Positions 45,271 through 54,719 are shown, counted from the stretch's first letter. The stretch: DNA of 64,000 bases from Streptomyces sp. SUK 48 (GCF_009650765.1 NZ_CP045740.1:1116001-1180000), one strand, 5' to 3'. Numbers and translations are program-made. The notes: generated by a model from the sequence alone, not told the origin.

Positions 45271-46722
45271 TCAGGGCTCCCGGTGCTCGGACGCCGCCCG
45301 CTCCAGTTCCGCCGCCTCCGCCCGCGCCAGCCGCGCCTCCGCCTCGACGTCGAGGGAGCGGGTCAGCCACCAGTACAGGAGGGCGGACACGGGCAGCCCG
45401 ATGAACAGGGAGATGTCCGCGCCGCCGAGCGCCTTCGCGGCGGGGCCCACGTACAGGGTGCCGACGGAGAAGAACGGCACCATGACGGCGAAGCCGGCCA
45501 GGTAGGAGATGATCCCGCGCCAGCCCCAACGGCCGTAGATGCCCCGGGGGTTGAAGATCTCGGCGACCGCGTAGTGACCCCGTCGCACCACGTAGTAGTC
45601 CATGAGGTTGACCGCGGTCCACGGGATGAACAGGTAGAGGACCAGCAGCAGGAAGTCGTTGAAGTCGGCGAGGAAGTGCGCGGTGGCGGCGAGCGCGCCG
45701 ATCACGGAGAGCGCGGCGGTCAGGGCGAGGGTGAGCAGCCGCACGGAGAGCGTCGGCCGTACCCGGCGTACCGAGTCGATGGCGCTGATCAGGGTCAGCG
45801 AACCGCCGTACATGTTGAGCGCGGTGACGGAGATCAGGCCGAGCGCGGCGAAGAGCAGCACGATCGCGCCGAAGCCGTCGAAGATCTTGTCACCGGCGGC
45901 GTCGATCGAGGTGATGGTCTCGAAGTGCGCGCCCGCCCAGGCCGCGAGGAGGGTGCCGAGGACCATCATCCAGATGCCGCCGAGCGCGGAGCCGAAGTAG
46001 GTCCAGTAGAAGGTCTTGCGGACGGTCACGTCCGGCGGCAGGTAGCGGGAGTAGTCCGAGACGTAGATGGCCCAGCTGATCTGGTAGCCGGCGACCACGC
46101 CGAACTGGGCGAGGAACGGCGTCCACTTGAAGGCGCCGAGGTCGAAGGAGCCGGCCGGGTAGTGCAGGGTGAGCAGGATGCCGACGGTGAAGATCCCGAA
46201 GACGACCAGGAAGACGTAGGTCAGGACCCGCTCCGCCTTGTGGATGATGTCGTAGCCCACCAGGGCGATGACGAGCGCGACCACGGTGACCGCGAGGACC
46301 CAGGGCTTCACCCCGCCGTGCAGCGTGGTGTGCAGGGCGTCGGCGGCGAGGATGCTGTTGAAGACGTTGAACCCGGCGTACTGCACATAGGCGAACAGCC
46401 ACACCAGGAGCGCGCCGACATAGCCGAACTGCGGCCGCGACTGGATCATCTGCGGCAGGCCCAGCTGGGGTCCCTGGGCGGAGTGGAAGGCCATGAAGAA
46501 GGTGCCGAGGACGGTGCCGGCGACGATGGCCAGCAGCGACCAGACGAGGTTGCCGCCGCCGGTGATGCTGATCAGCCCCACGGCCAGGGTGGCGATCTGG
46601 GCGTTGGACATGAACCACAGCGGGCCCAGGTGCCACAGCTTGCCGTGCCGCTCGTTCAGCGGGACGTAGTCGATGGACCGGACCTCGATCCCGGACACCC
46701 TGCCCTGCGCCGACCCGCTCAT
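45271..46722 (-). CDS. NCS1 family permease (purine/cytosine/allantoin type)
   Basis: A 483-residue membrane protein with about twelve transmembrane segments. The family start is G-I-E-V-R-S-I-D-Y-V-P-L-N-E-R-H-G, then W-F-M-S-N-A-Q-I-A-T-L and S-W-A-I-Y-V-S-D-Y-S-R-Y-L-P. It imports nucleobases or related compounds by cation symport. ATG 46722 has GGAGG 4 nt upstream. It is divergent from an APC permease across 275 bp. The stop lies 114 nt before leader peptide 3, so it is a separate unit on the same strand. Confidence 0.91.
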   Translation of the reverse strand: MSGSAQGRVSGIEVRSIDYVPLNERHGKLWHLGPLWFMSNAQIATLAVGLISITGGGNLVWSLLAIVAGTVLGTFFMAFHSAQGPQLGLPQMIQSRPQFGYVGALLVWLFAYVQYAGFNVFNSILAADALHTTLHGGVKPWVLAVTVVALVIALVGYDIIHKAERVLTYVFLVVFGIFTVGILLTLHYPAGSFDLGAFKWTPFLAQFGVVAGYQISWAIYVSDYSRYLPPDVTVRKTFYWTYFGSALGGIWMMVLGTLLAAWAGAHFETITSIDAAGDKIFDGFGAIVLLFAALGLISVTALNMYGGSLTLISAIDSVRRVRPTLSVRLLTLALTAALSVIGALAATAHFLADFNDFLLLVLYLFIPWTAVNLMDYYVVRRGHYAVAEIFNPRGIYGRWGWRGIISYLAGFAVMVPFFSVGTLYVGPAAKALGGADISLFIGLPVSALLYWWLTRSLDVEAEARLARAEAAELERAASEHREP

Positions 46723-46874
46723 GCCGCCTCCCGAGCCCGTTGCGTCACTCGGATCACATGGTGCACCGGCGCGGGCCCGCTGACGAGACCGCGGACGACG
46801 ACACCCCGGGTGATCACCGCGGGCACGGACGGCGCCGGAGATATCGCGGCCCGAGGGGCTCTCCGGCTCAGTTT

Positions 46875-46888
46875 TTCCGCGCACGGAA
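46875..46888. promoter_or_regulatory. Inverted repeat in a divergent permease promoter region
   Basis: TTCCG-CGCA-CGGAA is a perfect inverted repeat within the 275-bp gap between the NCS1 and APC permease genes, next to a run of five T. It is suitable for a dimeric regulator. No regulator gene adjoins it. Confidence 0.35.
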
Positions 46889-46997
46889 TGCCGGGACGAG
46901 ACAAGAAACGGCGATTTTGCGACAGGTACGGGCATCGCCGACCATGGCGGGGTCCCGGCGATCCCGGGACGTCGGCTTGATGAGAGGCGCACCACCC

Positions 46998-48419
46998 ATG
47001 CACGTCACCGGGACCGCTCCGCCGCCGGCTCCGGCCCCCTCGGAGAGCCTCGCGGCGCCCGCCGGGGACCCCCAGGAGCCGTCCGGCAACCGGCACGCGC
47101 GCCGGTTCGGGCTGCCCGTGGCCACCGCGCTGGTCATGGGCAACATCATCGGCGGCGGCATCTTCCTGCTTCCCGCCTCCATCGCCCCCTACGGCACGGT
47201 CAGCCTGGTCGCCTTCGGCGTGCTGACCGTCGGCGCCATCGCCCTCGCGCTGACCTTCGGCAAGCTCGCCGCGCGCGATCCGCGCACCGGCGGCCCGTAC
47301 GTCTACGCCCGCGGCGCGTTCGGCGACTTCGCGGGCTTCCTCGCGGCCTGGTCGTATTGGATCACCACCTGGGTGTCGAACGCCGCGCTCGCCGTGGCCG
47401 CCGTCGGCTATCTGGACGTGCTGATCCCGGTGAGCGGACACCGCTGGACCGCATGCCTGGCCGCGCTGGCCATCCAGTGGCTGCCTGCGCTCGCCAACTT
47501 CGCCGGCACCCGGTATGTGGGCGCCGTGCAGCTGGTCTCCACGGTGCTGAAGTTCGTGCCGCTGCTGCTCGTGGCGGTCGGCGGGCTGTTCTTCTTCGAC
47601 CCCTCACGGCTCGGCCCGTTCAACTCCAGCGGCCATGGCGCGATCGGCGCGGTCTCCGCCTCCGCCGCGCTGCTGCTCTTCTCCTACCTCGGGGTGGAGT
47701 CCGCCGCGGTCAGCGCCGGTGAGGTCAGGAACGCCCGGCGCAATGTGGGCCGGGCCACCGTGATCGGCACCGCGGGCGCCGCGCTGGTGTATCTGCTGGG
47801 CACGCTGTCCGTGTTCGGTACGGTCGACCACCAGCGTCTGGTCCACTCCACCGCGCCCTTCTCGGATGCCGTGAACGCGATGTTCGGCGGCAGCTGGGGC
47901 GGCTGGGCGGTGGCGCTCGCCGCGCTGGTGTCGATGGTCGGCTGTCTGAACGGCTGGACCCTGCTCAGCGCCCAGACCCCGTACGCCGCCGCGCGTGACG
48001 GGCTCTTCCCGGCCGCCTTCACCCGGCGCCGCCGGGGCGTGCCGACGGTCGGCGTCGGCGTCACCGTGGTGCTGGCCTCCCTGCTCACCGCGTACAACTA
48101 CCTCTCCGGCTCCGGCAAGGTCTTCGAGGTCCTGGTCCTCGTCACCACCTTCACCGCGACCGTCCCCTACCTGCTGGCCACCGCCGCCCAGCTCTTCCAC
48201 CTCGTCTCCGGGCGCGCCGACCAGGTGGACCGGGGCCGGCTGGTCCGGGACGCGGTGGTCACCTCGGTCGCCGCCGCCTTCTCGCTCTGGCTGATGGCGG
48301 GCGCCGGCTACGCGGCGGTGTACCAGGGGGCGCTGTTCCTCTTCGCCGGTGTCCTCGTCTACGCGGTGATGACGGCGCGGCGGGCCCGGGCGGCCGGGGC
48401 CGGGCAGCACACCTCGTAG
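46998..48419 (+). CDS. APC family amino-acid/polyamine permease (basic amino-acid/antiporter subgroup)
   Basis: A 473-residue membrane protein with about twelve transmembrane segments. The first helix carries M-G-N-I-I-G-G-G-I-F-L-L-P (near residue 50), the substrate-binding glycine motif of AdiC/PotE-like antiporters. S-Y-L-G-V-E-S-A-A-V-S-A-G-E-V (near 230) matches the unwound helix 6. ATG 46998 is used because GAGAGG lies 10 nt upstream; the in-frame ATG at 46980 lacks an SD. It is convergent with the photolyase gene. Confidence 0.9.
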   Translation: MHVTGTAPPPAPAPSESLAAPAGDPQEPSGNRHARRFGLPVATALVMGNIIGGGIFLLPASIAPYGTVSLVAFGVLTVGAIALALTFGKLAARDPRTGGPYVYARGAFGDFAGFLAAWSYWITTWVSNAALAVAAVGYLDVLIPVSGHRWTACLAALAIQWLPALANFAGTRYVGAVQLVSTVLKFVPLLLVAVGGLFFFDPSRLGPFNSSGHGAIGAVSASAALLLFSYLGVESAAVSAGEVRNARRNVGRATVIGTAGAALVYLLGTLSVFGTVDHQRLVHSTAPFSDAVNAMFGGSWGGWAVALAALVSMVGCLNGWTLLSAQTPYAAARDGLFPAAFTRRRRGVPTVGVGVTVVLASLLTAYNYLSGSGKVFEVLVLVTTFTATVPYLLATAAQLFHLVSGRADQVDRGRLVRDAVVTSVAAAFSLWLMAGAGYAAVYQGALFLFAGVLVYAVMTARRARAAGAGQHTS

Positions 48420-48446
48420 GCGCGCCCGCGATCCGGGGGGAGGCGG

Positions 48447-49823
48447 TCACTTCCCCCGGTCGCGGGCCGCGCGGAACCGGTCCAGGCCCGCCGACAGGTC
48501 GACCACCGGATCGGGATAGTCCAGCGCGGCCCGCTCCGCGCCGGGCAGCTTCCACGGCTCGTGCACGAACCGGTCGGCGACGTCCGCGAGTTCGGGCACC
48601 CAACGGCGCACATAGCCGCCGCCGCGGTCGTACCGCCTGCCCTGGGCGACGGGGTTGAGGACCCGGTTGGGGCGGGTGTCCGTGCCGGTCCCTGCCACCC
48701 ACTGCCAGTTGAGCTGGTTGTTGGCGATGTCGCCGTCGACCAGCCAGTGCAGGAAGTGGTCGGCGCCGATCCGCCAGTCGAGGTAGAGCGTCTTGGTCAG
48801 GAAGGACGCGGTCAGCAGCCGGGCCCGGTTGTGCATCCAGCCCTCGTGGCGCAGCTGCCGCATCGCCGCGTCGATCACCGGGTAGCCGGTACGGCCCTCC
48901 CGCCACGCCTCGACGTCGGCGCGCGCGGCCTTTCCCGTGCGCCAGCGGTCGCCCTTCGTGCGGTAGTCGGCGCGGGCGGCACCCGGGCGGGCGGCGAGCA
49001 CCTGGCGGTGGAAGTCGCGCCAGGCGAGCTGCCGTACCAGCGCCTCCGCCCCGGGGCCGCCGTGGCGGCGGGCCCGCTGGACCAGTTCCACCGGGGACAG
49101 GGTGCCGAAGTGCAGATGCGCGGAGAGCCGGGAGGTGGCGTCGGCGGCGAGGTCGTCGTGGGTGTCGTCGTAGGCGTCCAGGCCCGTGCGCCAGTACGCG
49201 GTCACCCGCTTGCGGCCCTCGCGCTCGCCGCCGGCCGGGAGGGCGGGCGAGACGCCGGTGACGTCCTCGCGGGCGGGCAGCGGTTCGCCCTTCACCCCGT
49301 CCGGCACGGGCACCCGGCGCGGTGCGGCCAGCGGCGCGCGCAGCCCGGCCTGCGCCCAGCGGCGGTGGTACGGCGTGAAGACCGCGAAGTGGTCGGAACC
49401 TGCCGGGGTCACCTCACCGGGCGGCACGGCCACGGTCACCGCGTCGTGCACGAGCAGCCGCCGCCCGTCGGCCTCCAGCGCCCGCCGCAGCCGGTCCTCG
49501 CGGTGCGTGGCGAAGGCGCTGTGCGCGGCCGCCAGGTGCACCTCGCCGGCGTCCGCCTCCGCCGCCACCGCGCACACCTGCCGCACCAGGTCGCCGGAGC
49601 GCACCACGAGCCGTCCGCCGCGCTCGCGCAGGGACGCGTCCAGGTCGGCCAGGCAGTCGGCGAGGAACGCGCTGCGGTTCGGGGTGGCGAACCCGGCCGC
49701 CTCGACGGCCCGGTCGCGCACGAACAACGGGACGACCTCGTCGGCGGCGCCCAGCGCCGCGCGCAGCACCGGCTGGTCGTGCAGGCGCAGGTCGGAGGTG
49801 AACAGGACGACCGAGACGGACAT
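48447..49823 (-). CDS. phr: Deoxyribodipyrimidine photolyase (class I CPD type)
   Basis: A 458-residue flavoprotein that repairs cyclobutane pyrimidine dimers with blue light. The N-terminal antenna domain starts V-L-F-T-S-D-L-R-L-H-D-Q-P-V-L. The FAD domain has W-R-D-F-H near residue 265, the E-G-W-M-H-N-R-A-R region, D-W-R-I-G-A-D-H-F and N-N-Q-L-N-W-Q-W-V-A-G-T-G-T-D (about 375-390), and C-terminal G-R-R-Y-D-R-G-G-G-Y-V-R-R-W-V-P-E-L. ATG 49823 is the first start giving the antenna domain. The upstream DNA is a minisatellite, so its promoter must be close to the start or lie within repeats. Confidence 0.95.
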   Translation of the reverse strand: MSVSVVLFTSDLRLHDQPVLRAALGAADEVVPLFVRDRAVEAAGFATPNRSAFLADCLADLDASLRERGGRLVVRSGDLVRQVCAVAAEADAGEVHLAAAHSAFATHREDRLRRALEADGRRLLVHDAVTVAVPPGEVTPAGSDHFAVFTPYHRRWAQAGLRAPLAAPRRVPVPDGVKGEPLPAREDVTGVSPALPAGGEREGRKRVTAYWRTGLDAYDDTHDDLAADATSRLSAHLHFGTLSPVELVQRARRHGGPGAEALVRQLAWRDFHRQVLAARPGAARADYRTKGDRWRTGKAARADVEAWREGRTGYPVIDAAMRQLRHEGWMHNRARLLTASFLTKTLYLDWRIGADHFLHWLVDGDIANNQLNWQWVAGTGTDTRPNRVLNPVAQGRRYDRGGGYVRRWVPELADVADRFVHEPWKLPGAERAALDYPDPVVDLSAGLDRFRAARDRGK

Positions 49824-49901
49824 GCCGGTCAGCCTATGGGCGGTGGGCGGGAGCAGCACGGTCCTCCAACGGCGCGGCGAGACCGCTCGCCCGTTCGGGG
49901 C

Positions 49902-50750
49902 GGGGTGCCGGGTGCCGGTGCCGGGTTCCGGTGCCAGTGCCAGCTCCGGGCCGAGTGCCGGTTCGAGGCCGGGTCCAGGTCCGAGGCAACGTCTCCCGGT
50001 TCCGGGCCGGGGCCAGGTTCGAGGCCACGTCTCCCGGTTCCGGGCCGGACGCCAGTACGGAGCGGGGTGCCGGGTGCCGGTGCCAGTGCCAGCTCCGGGC
50101 CGAGTGCCGGTTCGAGGCCGGGTCCAGGTCCGAGGCAACGTCTCCCGGTTCCGGGCCGGACGCCAGTACGGGGCCGAGCCTCGGTTCAAGGCCAGACGCC
50201 GGTTAGAGGCCGAGTCCCGGTTCCGGGCCAGACGCCCGTACGAGGCCGAGTGCCTGTCCCGGGCCGGGTCCAGGTTCGAGGCCAGGTGGTGATGCGGGGC
50301 CGGGGCACGGTTCGGGACAAGAGTGCCGGTTCCGGGCCCGGAGGCCGGTTCGAGGCCACGTCACCCGGCCCCGGGCCAGACGCACGTACGGGGCCAAGTG
50401 CCGGTTCGAGGCCAGGCGCCGGTTCCGGGCCAGGGGCCGGTTCCGGGCCGGGCGCCGGTTCGAGGCCACGTCACCCGGTTCCGGGCCAGACGCACGTACG
50501 GGGCCAAGTGCCGGTTCGAGGCCAGGCGCCGGTTCCGGGCCGGAGGCCGGTTCCGGGCCGGGCGCCGGTTCGAGGCCACGTCACCCGGTTCCAGGCCGGA
50601 CGCCATTACGGGGCCAAGTGCCGGTTCGAGGCCAGGCGCCTGTTCCGGGCCGGAGGCCGCTCCCGGGCCGGAGGCCGCTCCCGGGCCGGAGGCCGCTCCC
50701 GGGCCGGAGGCCGGTTTCGGGGCGGAGGCCGGTTTCGGGGCGGGGGCCGG
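49902..50750. repeat. Nested GC-rich minisatellite between the SDR and photolyase genes
   Basis: About 0.85 kb of repeats. An 80-bp exact direct repeat occurs at 49931-50010 and 50080-50159. Three tandem copies of a 110-bp unit start at 50347, 50457 and 50567 (the third is diverged). Five 18-bp units (GGAGGCCGCTCCCGGGCC type, the last two with GGTTTCGGGGC) run 50652-50741. The underlying motif is about 18 bp, CGGTTCCGGGCC plus a variable tail. The 110- and 149-bp periods are not multiples of three, so the frames open through it are not evidence of a gene. It has no unique spacers, hence is not a CRISPR array. Confidence 0.92.
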
Positions 50751-50753
50751 GGC

Positions 50754-52322
50754 TCAGCCCGAGGTGGTGTGGCCGGTCGGGGCGGGATCGTGGTCGTGGG
50801 GTCGGCCGTCGTCCTGGTTGCGGGCGGCGGCGCGCACGATGTTGCGGGCCATGCCGCCGAAGACGACCGCGTGGAAGGGCGAGACGCTCCACCAGTACAG
50901 ATGGCCGAGCAGCCCGCGGGGGTGGAACAGCGCCCGCTGCCGGTACCGGACACCGCCGTCGCCGTCGTCCACCCGCATCTCCAGCCAGGCCAGGCCCGGC
51001 AGCCGCATCTCGGCGCGCAGCCGCAGCAGCCGGCCGCGTTCGATCTCCTCCACCCGCCAGAAGTCCAGCGAGTCGCCCACCCGCAGCCGCCGCGCGTCCC
51101 GGCGGCCCCGGCGCAGGCCCACCCCGCCGGCCAGCCGGTCGAGCCAGCCCCGTACCGCCCAGGCCAGCGGAAAGGAGTACCAGCCGTTCTCCCCGCCGAT
51201 GCCCTCCACGACCCGCCACAGGGCCTCGGGCGGCACGTCCGCCTCGCGTTCGCGCACATCCGTGTACAGGCTGCCGCCCGCCCAGTCCGGATCGGTGGGC
51301 AGCGGATCGCTCGGGGCACCCGGCACGGCGGCGGAGGACCAGCGGGTGACGACCTGGGCCTCGCGGATCCGCTGGAGCGCCAGGGCGAGCGCCCGGTCCA
51401 GGCCGAGGGGGTGGCCGGGCGGGCTCGGCACGTACCGTTCGATGTCGTTCTCGTGGCAGACCACCTCGTGCCGCAGCGACTCCGTCAGCGGGCGCGCGAT
51501 GGCGGCCGGCACCGGGGTCACCAGCCCGACCCAGTGACTGGACAGACCGGGGGTGAGCACCGGCACCCGCAGGATCATCCGCTTGGGCAGCCCGGCCGCC
51601 GCAGCGTAGCGCTGCATCATGTCCAGGTAGGTGAGCACCTCGGGACCGCCGACGTCGAAGGCGCGGTTGACGTCCCGCGGCAGCGTCGCGCAGCCCACCA
51701 GGACGCGCAGGACGTCCCGTACGGCGACGGGCTGGATCCGGGTGCGCACCCAGCGCGGGGTGACCATCACGGGCAGCCGTTCGGTGAGGTAGCGCAGCAT
51801 CTCGAAGCTCGCGGAGCCGGAGCCGATGATGACGGCGGCGCGCAGCACGGCGGTCGGCACGCCCGAGCCGAGCAGGATGCGGCCGACCTCGGCCCGGGAG
51901 CGCAGATGCGGCGACAGCTCGTGCTCGGGCACCCCCGCGGGGGTCAGCCCGCCGAGGTACACCAGGCGCTCCACCCCGGCCCGGTGGGCCTGCTCGCCGA
52001 AGACACGGGCGGCCCGCCGGTCGGTGCGCTCGAAGTCGCGGCCGGTGCCGAGCGCGTGCACCAGGTAGTAGGCCACGTCCATGCCGTCCATCGCCCGCGC
52101 CACCGAGTCCGGGTCCGTGACATCGCCCTGGACGATCTCCACCCGGCCGGCCCAGGGGTGGTCGCGCAGCTTGCGCGGGGTGCGGACCAGACAGCGCACC
52201 CGGTAGCCGGCGTCCAGCAGTTCCGGCACCAGCCGGCCGCCGATGTACCCGCTGGCGCCGGTGACCAGGCAGGCCGGCGGGCCGCCCTCGTGCGCGTTCC
52301 GGTCCCCTGTCTCGTCCGCCAC
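50754..52322 (-). CDS. SDR-type NAD(P)-binding protein with C-terminal DUF2867 domain
   Basis: A 522-residue protein. The N-terminal extended/atypical SDR domain has C-L-V-T-G-A-S-G-Y-I-G-G-R-L near residue 18, D-V-T-D-P-D-S near 68 and Y-L-V-H-A-L-G-T-G near 86. Residues about 350-490 resemble DUF2867 (G-E-N-G-W-Y-S-F-P-L-A-W, D-S-L-D-F-W-R-V-E-E-I, F-H-P-R-G-L-L-G-H-L-Y-W-W). Function is unknown; possibly a membrane-associated redox protein. GTG 52322 is preceded by GGCGGA. It lies 3 bp from the minisatellite and 105 bp from a set of three 22-bp repeats upstream. Confidence 0.86.
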   Translation of the reverse strand: MADETGDRNAHEGGPPACLVTGASGYIGGRLVPELLDAGYRVRCLVRTPRKLRDHPWAGRVEIVQGDVTDPDSVARAMDGMDVAYYLVHALGTGRDFERTDRRAARVFGEQAHRAGVERLVYLGGLTPAGVPEHELSPHLRSRAEVGRILLGSGVPTAVLRAAVIIGSGSASFEMLRYLTERLPVMVTPRWVRTRIQPVAVRDVLRVLVGCATLPRDVNRAFDVGGPEVLTYLDMMQRYAAAAGLPKRMILRVPVLTPGLSSHWVGLVTPVPAAIARPLTESLRHEVVCHENDIERYVPSPPGHPLGLDRALALALQRIREAQVVTRWSSAAVPGAPSDPLPTDPDWAGGSLYTDVREREADVPPEALWRVVEGIGGENGWYSFPLAWAVRGWLDRLAGGVGLRRGRRDARRLRVGDSLDFWRVEEIERGRLLRLRAEMRLPGLAWLEMRVDDGDGGVRYRQRALFHPRGLLGHLYWWSVSPFHAVVFGGMARNIVRAAARNQDDGRPHDHDPAPTGHTTSG

Positions 52323-52426
52323 GGATCCGCCCCGTCCACGCTCGGGTGCCGGTGCGTCGGATCGCGCTCCGGCTGGCTCCAGCCTGGCGGGCCCGCGGGG
52401 GGATGCGCCTGGGGCATGGGCCGACC

Positions 52427-52492
52427 GGGTGAAGTACGACGGTCTCCCGGGTGATGTACGAGGGTCCGTCGGGTGACGTACGACGGTCTCGG
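52427..52492. repeat. Three 22-bp tandem repeats upstream of the SDR gene
   Basis: Three consecutive 22-bp units begin at 52427, 52449 and 52471. Each starts GGGTGA and contains GTACGA, GGGTC or GGTCTC elements. The 22-bp spacing is close to two helical turns, suggesting an array of binding sites for a regulator of the SDR gene (start 52322). They could equally be a small satellite. Confidence 0.6.
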
Positions 52493-52532
52493 GCGGGGCC
52501 GCCCGGTCACTCGCCCGGTCACGGCCGCCCGG

Positions 52533-54719
52533 TCACTCGCTGGGTTGCAGCGGGCTCTCGTCCGCCACGCCGAGGCGGGCCTGCTCCTCCTCGACGATCC
52601 GGCGGGCCAGCTCGGTGTCGGACACGTCGACCGCGTCCGGGGTCGCCTCGGCCACGGCGCTGCGCCGCGCGTAGGCGTCGAACAGGCGGGTCTTGGCCGC
52701 GAGCATCTTCACCAGGCGTTCGTCCACGCCCCCGGTGGCGAGCAGCCGGTACACCCGTACCGGTCTGACCTGCCCCATGCGATGGGCGCGGCCCACCGCC
52801 TGGTGCTCGATGGTCGGCTTGATCTGGGGTTCGCAGATGACGACGACGGAGGCGGCCTGCATGTTGAGGCCGACCCCGGCCGCCTGGATCTGCGCGAGGA
52901 GCACCGCGGGACCGGGCGCGGCGGCGAAGTCGTCCACCAGCAACTGGCGCCGCGCGGCCGGGACGCCTCCGGTGAGCGGCCCGAACAGGACGGTGTCCGG
53001 GGCGAGTTCGCCGCGTACCACGCCCAGTACGTCCTTGAAGTTGGAGAAGACGAGGGTCTTCTGCCCGTTCTCGCCGGCCTCCCGGACGATCTCCCGGAGC
53101 CGGTCCAGCTTGGCCGAACCCTGCGGGCGCATGTAGGCGGCCCGGCGCATCGCCATGAAGTTGCCGTCGCGTACGGCTTCCCGGTACTCCTCCTCGTCCG
53201 TCGCGCTGAGTTCCTCCCATTCGTCGCTCTGCTGGAGGCTGGGCAGTTCGGTCAGGACGTCCACCTGGTTGCGCCGCAGATAGACCGGGGCGACGGCCCT
53301 GCGGAAGGCCACGGATCCGGCCGGCGCGTCCCCCTCTCCCAGGGAGTCCGCTATCCCGCGGTGCAGCATCCCGACCAGGTTGCGGAACTCGACGACCCTG
53401 TTCTCCATGGGAGTTCCGGTCATGAACAGGGCGCGCTCGCAGCGCTCCGCCCACCCGGCAACGGCCTGGGACCGCTTGGCACCCGGGTTCTTCACGCAGT
53501 GCGCCTCGTCCACGACGAGCAGCCCGACCTCGCCGCCGCCCGGCACCGGGAATCCGCGCAGCGCGTCGAACGTGGTCACCGCGACCCCGCCCCGCCCCTT
53601 CCAGTCGGCGAACGCCTCGTGCCGGTCGGGCCCGTGCAGCACCATGACGCGCAGGGTGCTGCGGGCCTCGATCTCCCGGGTCCAGTTGACGAGGACGCTC
53701 GCCGGGCAGACGACCATGAAGTGGCTCTGCCCCTCGGCGGCGAGGTGCGCCAGTACGGCGATGGCCTGGATGGTCTTCCCGAGGCCCATCTCGTCGCCGA
53801 GGATCACCTTGCGCTGGGCGAGGACGAACCGCGCGCCGAACGCCTGGTAGCCGCGCAGGGAGACGCGCCGGTGCTCCTCGGCGAGCCGCTGGGTGCGGAC
53901 CCGTTCGGCGACCTCCTCCGGCAGGAAGCCCTCGGCGGCGGCCGCGTCCGGCTGCCGCCCGGAGATCTCGGCGAGCAGGCCGTAGTACTCGGCGGAGCGG
54001 AGCTCGAAGTCCACCCAGGCCGCGATGTCGGACGAGGTGCCGCGCAGCAGGTCCACCGAGGTCTGGGCCAGCGACTCGGGCAGGGCCGCGGCGTGCGCGT
54101 CGGCGACGAGGGCGCGGATCCCGGCGAGCGCGGCCAGCGCACGGGCCCGCTTCTCCCGCCCGGCCAGCAGCATCCTGAACCGTCCGGCGGCGGGCTTCGC
54201 CTCGGTCAGCAGCGGGCCGAGGCGCTGGGCGAGGGCCGTGGCCTCGTCCACCGTGCGCCGTGCCGCCGGGCCCGCCTCCACGAGTACGTGCAGGGCCTCG
54301 ACCAGTGCGGTGGTCGCGGGTTCCGGGCGGTCGACGTCGATATGGACGGCCACCGTCTCGTGCACGGCCTCGGACAGCCGCCGGGCGGCGGCGAGCATCT
54401 GGTCGACGGTGCGCTGCCCGACGCCGGGGATCTGCCGCAGCCGGTACGGCCCCGCTTCGAGGACCTCGCCGACCGTGCGCAGACCGCTCTTGTCGACGTT
54501 GCCCAGCCGCAGCCGGCCCTCGGTGACGTCCTGGAGCCGGGCGACCGGGATGGCGCCGAGTTCCCGCGCGACCGCCCCGTCGTGGATCGGCTTCAGCGCC
54601 GCGCGCACCGCCTCGACCGCCCTGGCATGGTCACCGGCCACCGCCTGCGCCGCCTCGTACAGCCGCGCCCCACCCGCGAGTGCCTCCCGCCCGTCGTGCC
54701 CCACCCTTGCCGCCCCCAC
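52533..54719 (-). CDS. SNF2 family DEAD/DEAH-type ATPase with N-terminal helix-hairpin-helix
   Basis: A 728-residue SWI2/SNF2-like protein. Residues about 1-290 are helical, with a helix-hairpin-helix-like L-R-Q-I-P-G-V-G-Q-R-T-V near 95 that may bind DNA. The motor has motif I D-E-M-G-L-G-K-T near 300, motif II D-E-A-H near 390, motif III T-G-T-P-M-E-N-R near 420, and C-terminal helicase motifs L-A-Q-I-Q-A-A-G-V-G-L-N and V-G-R-A-H-R-M-G-Q near 655. It would translocate on DNA in repair or remodelling. GTG 54719 is tentative; GAGGA directly abuts it, and GTG 54704 is an alternative. Confidence 0.9.
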   Translation of the reverse strand: MGAARVGHDGREALAGGARLYEAAQAVAGDHARAVEAVRAALKPIHDGAVARELGAIPVARLQDVTEGRLRLGNVDKSGLRTVGEVLEAGPYRLRQIPGVGQRTVDQMLAAARRLSEAVHETVAVHIDVDRPEPATTALVEALHVLVEAGPAARRTVDEATALAQRLGPLLTEAKPAAGRFRMLLAGREKRARALAALAGIRALVADAHAAALPESLAQTSVDLLRGTSSDIAAWVDFELRSAEYYGLLAEISGRQPDAAAAEGFLPEEVAERVRTQRLAEEHRRVSLRGYQAFGARFVLAQRKVILGDEMGLGKTIQAIAVLAHLAAEGQSHFMVVCPASVLVNWTREIEARSTLRVMVLHGPDRHEAFADWKGRGGVAVTTFDALRGFPVPGGGEVGLLVVDEAHCVKNPGAKRSQAVAGWAERCERALFMTGTPMENRVVEFRNLVGMLHRGIADSLGEGDAPAGSVAFRRAVAPVYLRRNQVDVLTELPSLQQSDEWEELSATDEEEYREAVRDGNFMAMRRAAYMRPQGSAKLDRLREIVREAGENGQKTLVFSNFKDVLGVVRGELAPDTVLFGPLTGGVPAARRQLLVDDFAAAPGPAVLLAQIQAAGVGLNMQAASVVVICEPQIKPTIEHQAVGRAHRMGQVRPVRVYRLLATGGVDERLVKMLAAKTRLFDAYARRSAVAEATPDAVDVSDTELARRIVEEEQARLGVADESPLQPSE

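Noticed and set aside
49902..50750. CRISPR-like array
   Set aside because: Units are contiguous or nested with no unique spacers, no uniform repeat length and no cas genes.
48561..52454. Open frame of about 1300 codons on the plus strand across the photolyase, minisatellite and SDR gene
   Set aside because: Shadow of two minus-strand genes joined by stop-free repeat DNA; repeat periods not divisible by three argue against coding.
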